Source: DUNY01 sp964520055 (GTDB lineage: Bacteria; Bacillota; Thermosediminibacteria; Thermosediminibacterales; Tepidanaerobacteraceae). From it: a DNA stretch of 19,037 nucleotides. The stretch spans positions 1 to 19,037 of the forward strand of contig CAZFME010000032.1 of the NCBI GenBank assembly GCA_964520055.1, written 5' to 3'. The position numbers and the translations under genes were made by a program. Position 1 is the first letter of the stretch. Every line of letters begins with the position of its first letter. The notes beneath the pieces were generated by a model, which was not told where the DNA came from, did not search any database, and saw only the letters and a program-made list of their open reading frames with translations. Of this stretch, positions 17,836-19,037 are shown in pieces.

Positions 17836-17842
17836 AGGTGAG
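17836..17842 (+). promoter_or_regulatory. Ribosome-binding site that fixes the DUF3866 start
   Basis: AGGTGAG ends 7 nt before ATG 17850. The GTG at 17838 lies inside this site and therefore cannot be the start. Confidence 0.8.
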
Positions 17843-17849
17843 TATTTTT

Positions 17850-18929
17850 ATGATTCATTACACAAAGGGCAAGGTAAAAGATATAATACAGAGAAGAGAA
17901 CATTGTACCGAAATAACTGTAATAATTGATAATCAGGAATATAAAGCTGTGAACTATGACCGATTAACAGGAACTGTTAAAGTCGGTGACCAAGTCCTTT
18001 TAAATACAACCGCTCAGGATTTAAAACTTGGAAGCGGTGGATACCACTTTGTAGTTTCGGTCAATGATGGTTATACTTCATTCCCTCCCACTGAAAAAGA
18101 CGGGCACATAATGAAACTTCGATATACTCCACTTCAATTCGCTGTTTTAAGTGCCGAGGAACAGCAAAGTCCTTATCATCAGATATTTGATAATTTCCAA
18201 GGTCTTCAAGGTATGCCGGTTATAATCGGTGAGCTTCACAGCATGCTGCCCCCGGCGGTTTTCAATATAAAGCGTAATCAGCCGGATCTTTGTGTATCTT
18301 ACATAATGACTGATGGAGGAGCTCTGCCTATAAACTTTAGTCGGAGTGTGGCTTACCTAAAAGAAAAAGGATTAATCAGGGGTACTGTCACTTTTGGTCA
18401 AGCCTTCGGCGGCGATTTTGAGGCTATTAATATTTATTCGGCTTTGATAACAGCTTTTGAGATATTAAAATCAGATATAGCTGTGGTAGCAATGGGTCCG
18501 GGTATAACCGGAACAGGAACAAAATATGGGTTTTCCGGCATTGAGCAGGGTCCAATTGTAGATGCGGTAAACACCCTTGGTGGTAGGCCTATTTTTATCC
18601 CCAGAATAAGCTTTGCTGATAATAGAATAAGACACCGTGGTATCAGTCACCACAGTGTCACGGTACTTAAAGAAATTGCCAAAACCAAGTCTGAAGTTGT
18701 TGTTCCGGTAATGGAAGAAGAAAGACTGGACTATGTTAAAAATCAAATCATGCAAAATGGGCTTGATAAAAAACATAAGATCATCTATGTTGAGGAAACT
18801 GTATCAGTTTTGGAAAACCTTTCACACTTTGATTTTCGATTATCCACTATGGGCAGAGGAATTGACCTGGAACCGGAGTTTTTCATAACTGCGGGGTCAG
18901 CAGGGTATTATGCCTCTAACATTTTGTAA
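17850..18929 (+). CDS. DUF3866 family protein
   Basis: A 359-residue protein beginning MIHYTKGKVKDI. It resembles the DUF3866 family, conserved in Firmicutes and without an assigned function as far as I know. It has no signal peptide or membrane helix, so a cytoplasmic location is likely. The N-terminal part (about 1-85) looks like a small beta-barrel (VKVGDQVLLNTTA, GGYHFVV). The rest looks like an alpha/beta domain with glycine-rich and charged stretches typical of ligand or nucleotide sites: GPGITGTGTKYG (about 216-227), RHRGISHHS (about 257-265) and TMGRGIDLEPEF near 332, then AGSAGYYA at the C-terminus. The length appears full and the frame intact. It is transcribed alone and divergently from the regulator gene. 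No terminator was seen after its TAA; instead a group II intron lies about 50 bp downstream on the other strand. A catalytic role is only a guess. Confidence 0.85.
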   Translation: MIHYTKGKVKDIIQRREHCTEITVIIDNQEYKAVNYDRLTGTVKVGDQVLLNTTAQDLKLGSGGYHFVVSVNDGYTSFPPTEKDGHIMKLRYTPLQFAVLSAEEQQSPYHQIFDNFQGLQGMPVIIGELHSMLPPAVFNIKRNQPDLCVSYIMTDGGALPINFSRSVAYLKEKGLIRGTVTFGQAFGGDFEAINIYSALITAFEILKSDIAVVAMGPGITGTGTKYGFSGIEQGPIVDAVNTLGGRPIFIPRISFADNRIRHRGISHHSVTVLKEIAKTKSEVVVPVMEEERLDYVKNQIMQNGLDKKHKIIYVEETVSVLENLSHFDFRLSTMGRGIDLEPEFFITAGSAGYYASNIL

Positions 18930-18952
18930 GGAATAATCTTGTTAGTGAATTT

Positions 18953-18988
18953 TTAGTCGAGCGAATAATTAGAGAATAATTAGTCGAG
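18953..18988. repeat. Nested short direct repeats at the intron junction
   Basis: TTAGTCGAG occurs at 18953-18961 and 18980-18988, and GAATAATTAG occurs at 18963-18972 and 18974-18983. The right-hand TTAGTCGAG spans the predicted exon/intron boundary of the group II intron, so a copy of the intron's terminal CTCGAC (minus strand) also lies in the flanking DNA. Confidence 0.75.
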
Positions 18989-19037
18989 TAGACAGGCGCC
19001 TCGCGGCGCCTTGCCCCTCACAGAACCGGACGTGCGG
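18983..19037 (-). mobile_element. 3' end of a group II intron (domain V 3' strand, domain VI, 3' splice site), rest beyond window
   Basis: Read on the minus strand, bases 19037-19023 give CCGCACGTCCGGTTC, which closely follows the 3' strand of the group II intron catalytic domain V. Next come TGTGAGGGG and a domain VI hairpin (AGGCGCC, loop GCGA, GGCGCCT). The sequence then ends GTCTACTCGAC, with an A seven bases from the end as the expected bulged branch point; introns of this class end in AC or AT. The predicted 3' splice site is after base 18983. The remaining ribozyme domains and any intron-encoded reverse transcriptase (maturase) would lie to the right of the window. The intron faces the DUF3866 gene, 53 bp after its stop, and interrupts no visible gene. 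Confidence 0.8.

Larger units (their letters stand above)
17288..17849. other. AT-rich divergent intergenic region, no gene
   Basis: About 560 bp separate the regulator gene (leftward) from the DUF3866 gene (rightward). Open frames here are short, lysine- or phenylalanine-rich and lack ribosome-binding sites, so I call none. It contains promoter-like boxes in both directions, direct repeats, inverted repeats (GATTAA-N4-TTAATC at 17594-17609, GTTTCGGAAAC near 17379, GAAAT-N5-ATTTC at 17352-17366) and a possible leader upstream of DUF3866. Confidence 0.7.

Noticed and set aside
17838..17849. GTG start four codons upstream for DUF3866
   Set aside because: The GTG is inside the AGGTGAG ribosome-binding site that serves the ATG at 17850.
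18994..19011. GGCGCC-rich inverted repeat as an intrinsic terminator for DUF3866
   Set aside because: No T-run follows, and the flanking bases fit group II intron domains V and VI, which explain the stem better.

Overview
The window reads as a chromosomal segment of a low-G+C, probably monoderm, member of the Firmicutes (Clostridia-like). The reasons are strong purine-rich Shine-Dalgarno sites (AGGGGGA, AAGGGGGG, AAAGGGGG), a secreted protein with three C-terminal SLH repeats, a DUF3866-family protein, and AT-rich spacers. No species is claimed.

Region 1 (1-14328, minus strand) is a tightly packed set of secreted-protein genes. In transcription order it holds a 2404-residue exoprotein built of many bacterial Ig-like modules (14328-7114), a 2128-residue exoprotein ending in three SLH cell-wall-binding repeats (7095-709), and a subtilisin-like S8 protease (695 to beyond base 1, cut by the window edge). 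The gaps are 18 and 13 bp, and the protease ribosome-binding site overlaps the stop codon of the SLH gene, so the three are almost certainly one operon. The likely picture is a large surface structure: one giant held on the wall by SLH repeats, one giant with no visible anchor, and a protease that may trim either.

Region 2 (14361-17287, minus strand) holds a MalT-like (STAND ATPase, LuxR-type HTH) transcription activator and, beyond a perfect 16-bp hairpin, a 78-residue DUF2442 protein. By eye these two genes are richer in G+C (about half) than their neighbours (about 40%). A weaker hairpin follows DUF2442 and separates it from the exoprotein operon. The activator is a candidate controller of the surface operon or of the divergent gene, but nothing in the sequence proves this.

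Region 3 (17288-17849) is a 560-bp AT-rich spacer between divergent genes. It holds a good -35/-10 promoter facing right, with direct and inverted repeats just upstream, a second -10 box nearer the gene, and a weak candidate promoter facing left. Region 4 (17850-18929, plus strand) is a cytoplasmic DUF3866 protein.

Region 5 (18930-19037) is a short stretch of nested direct repeats followed by the 3' end (domain V 3' strand, domain VI, 3' splice site) of a group II intron on the minus strand. The rest of the intron lies beyond the right edge. No tRNA, rRNA, CRISPR array or insertion-sequence transposase was seen.
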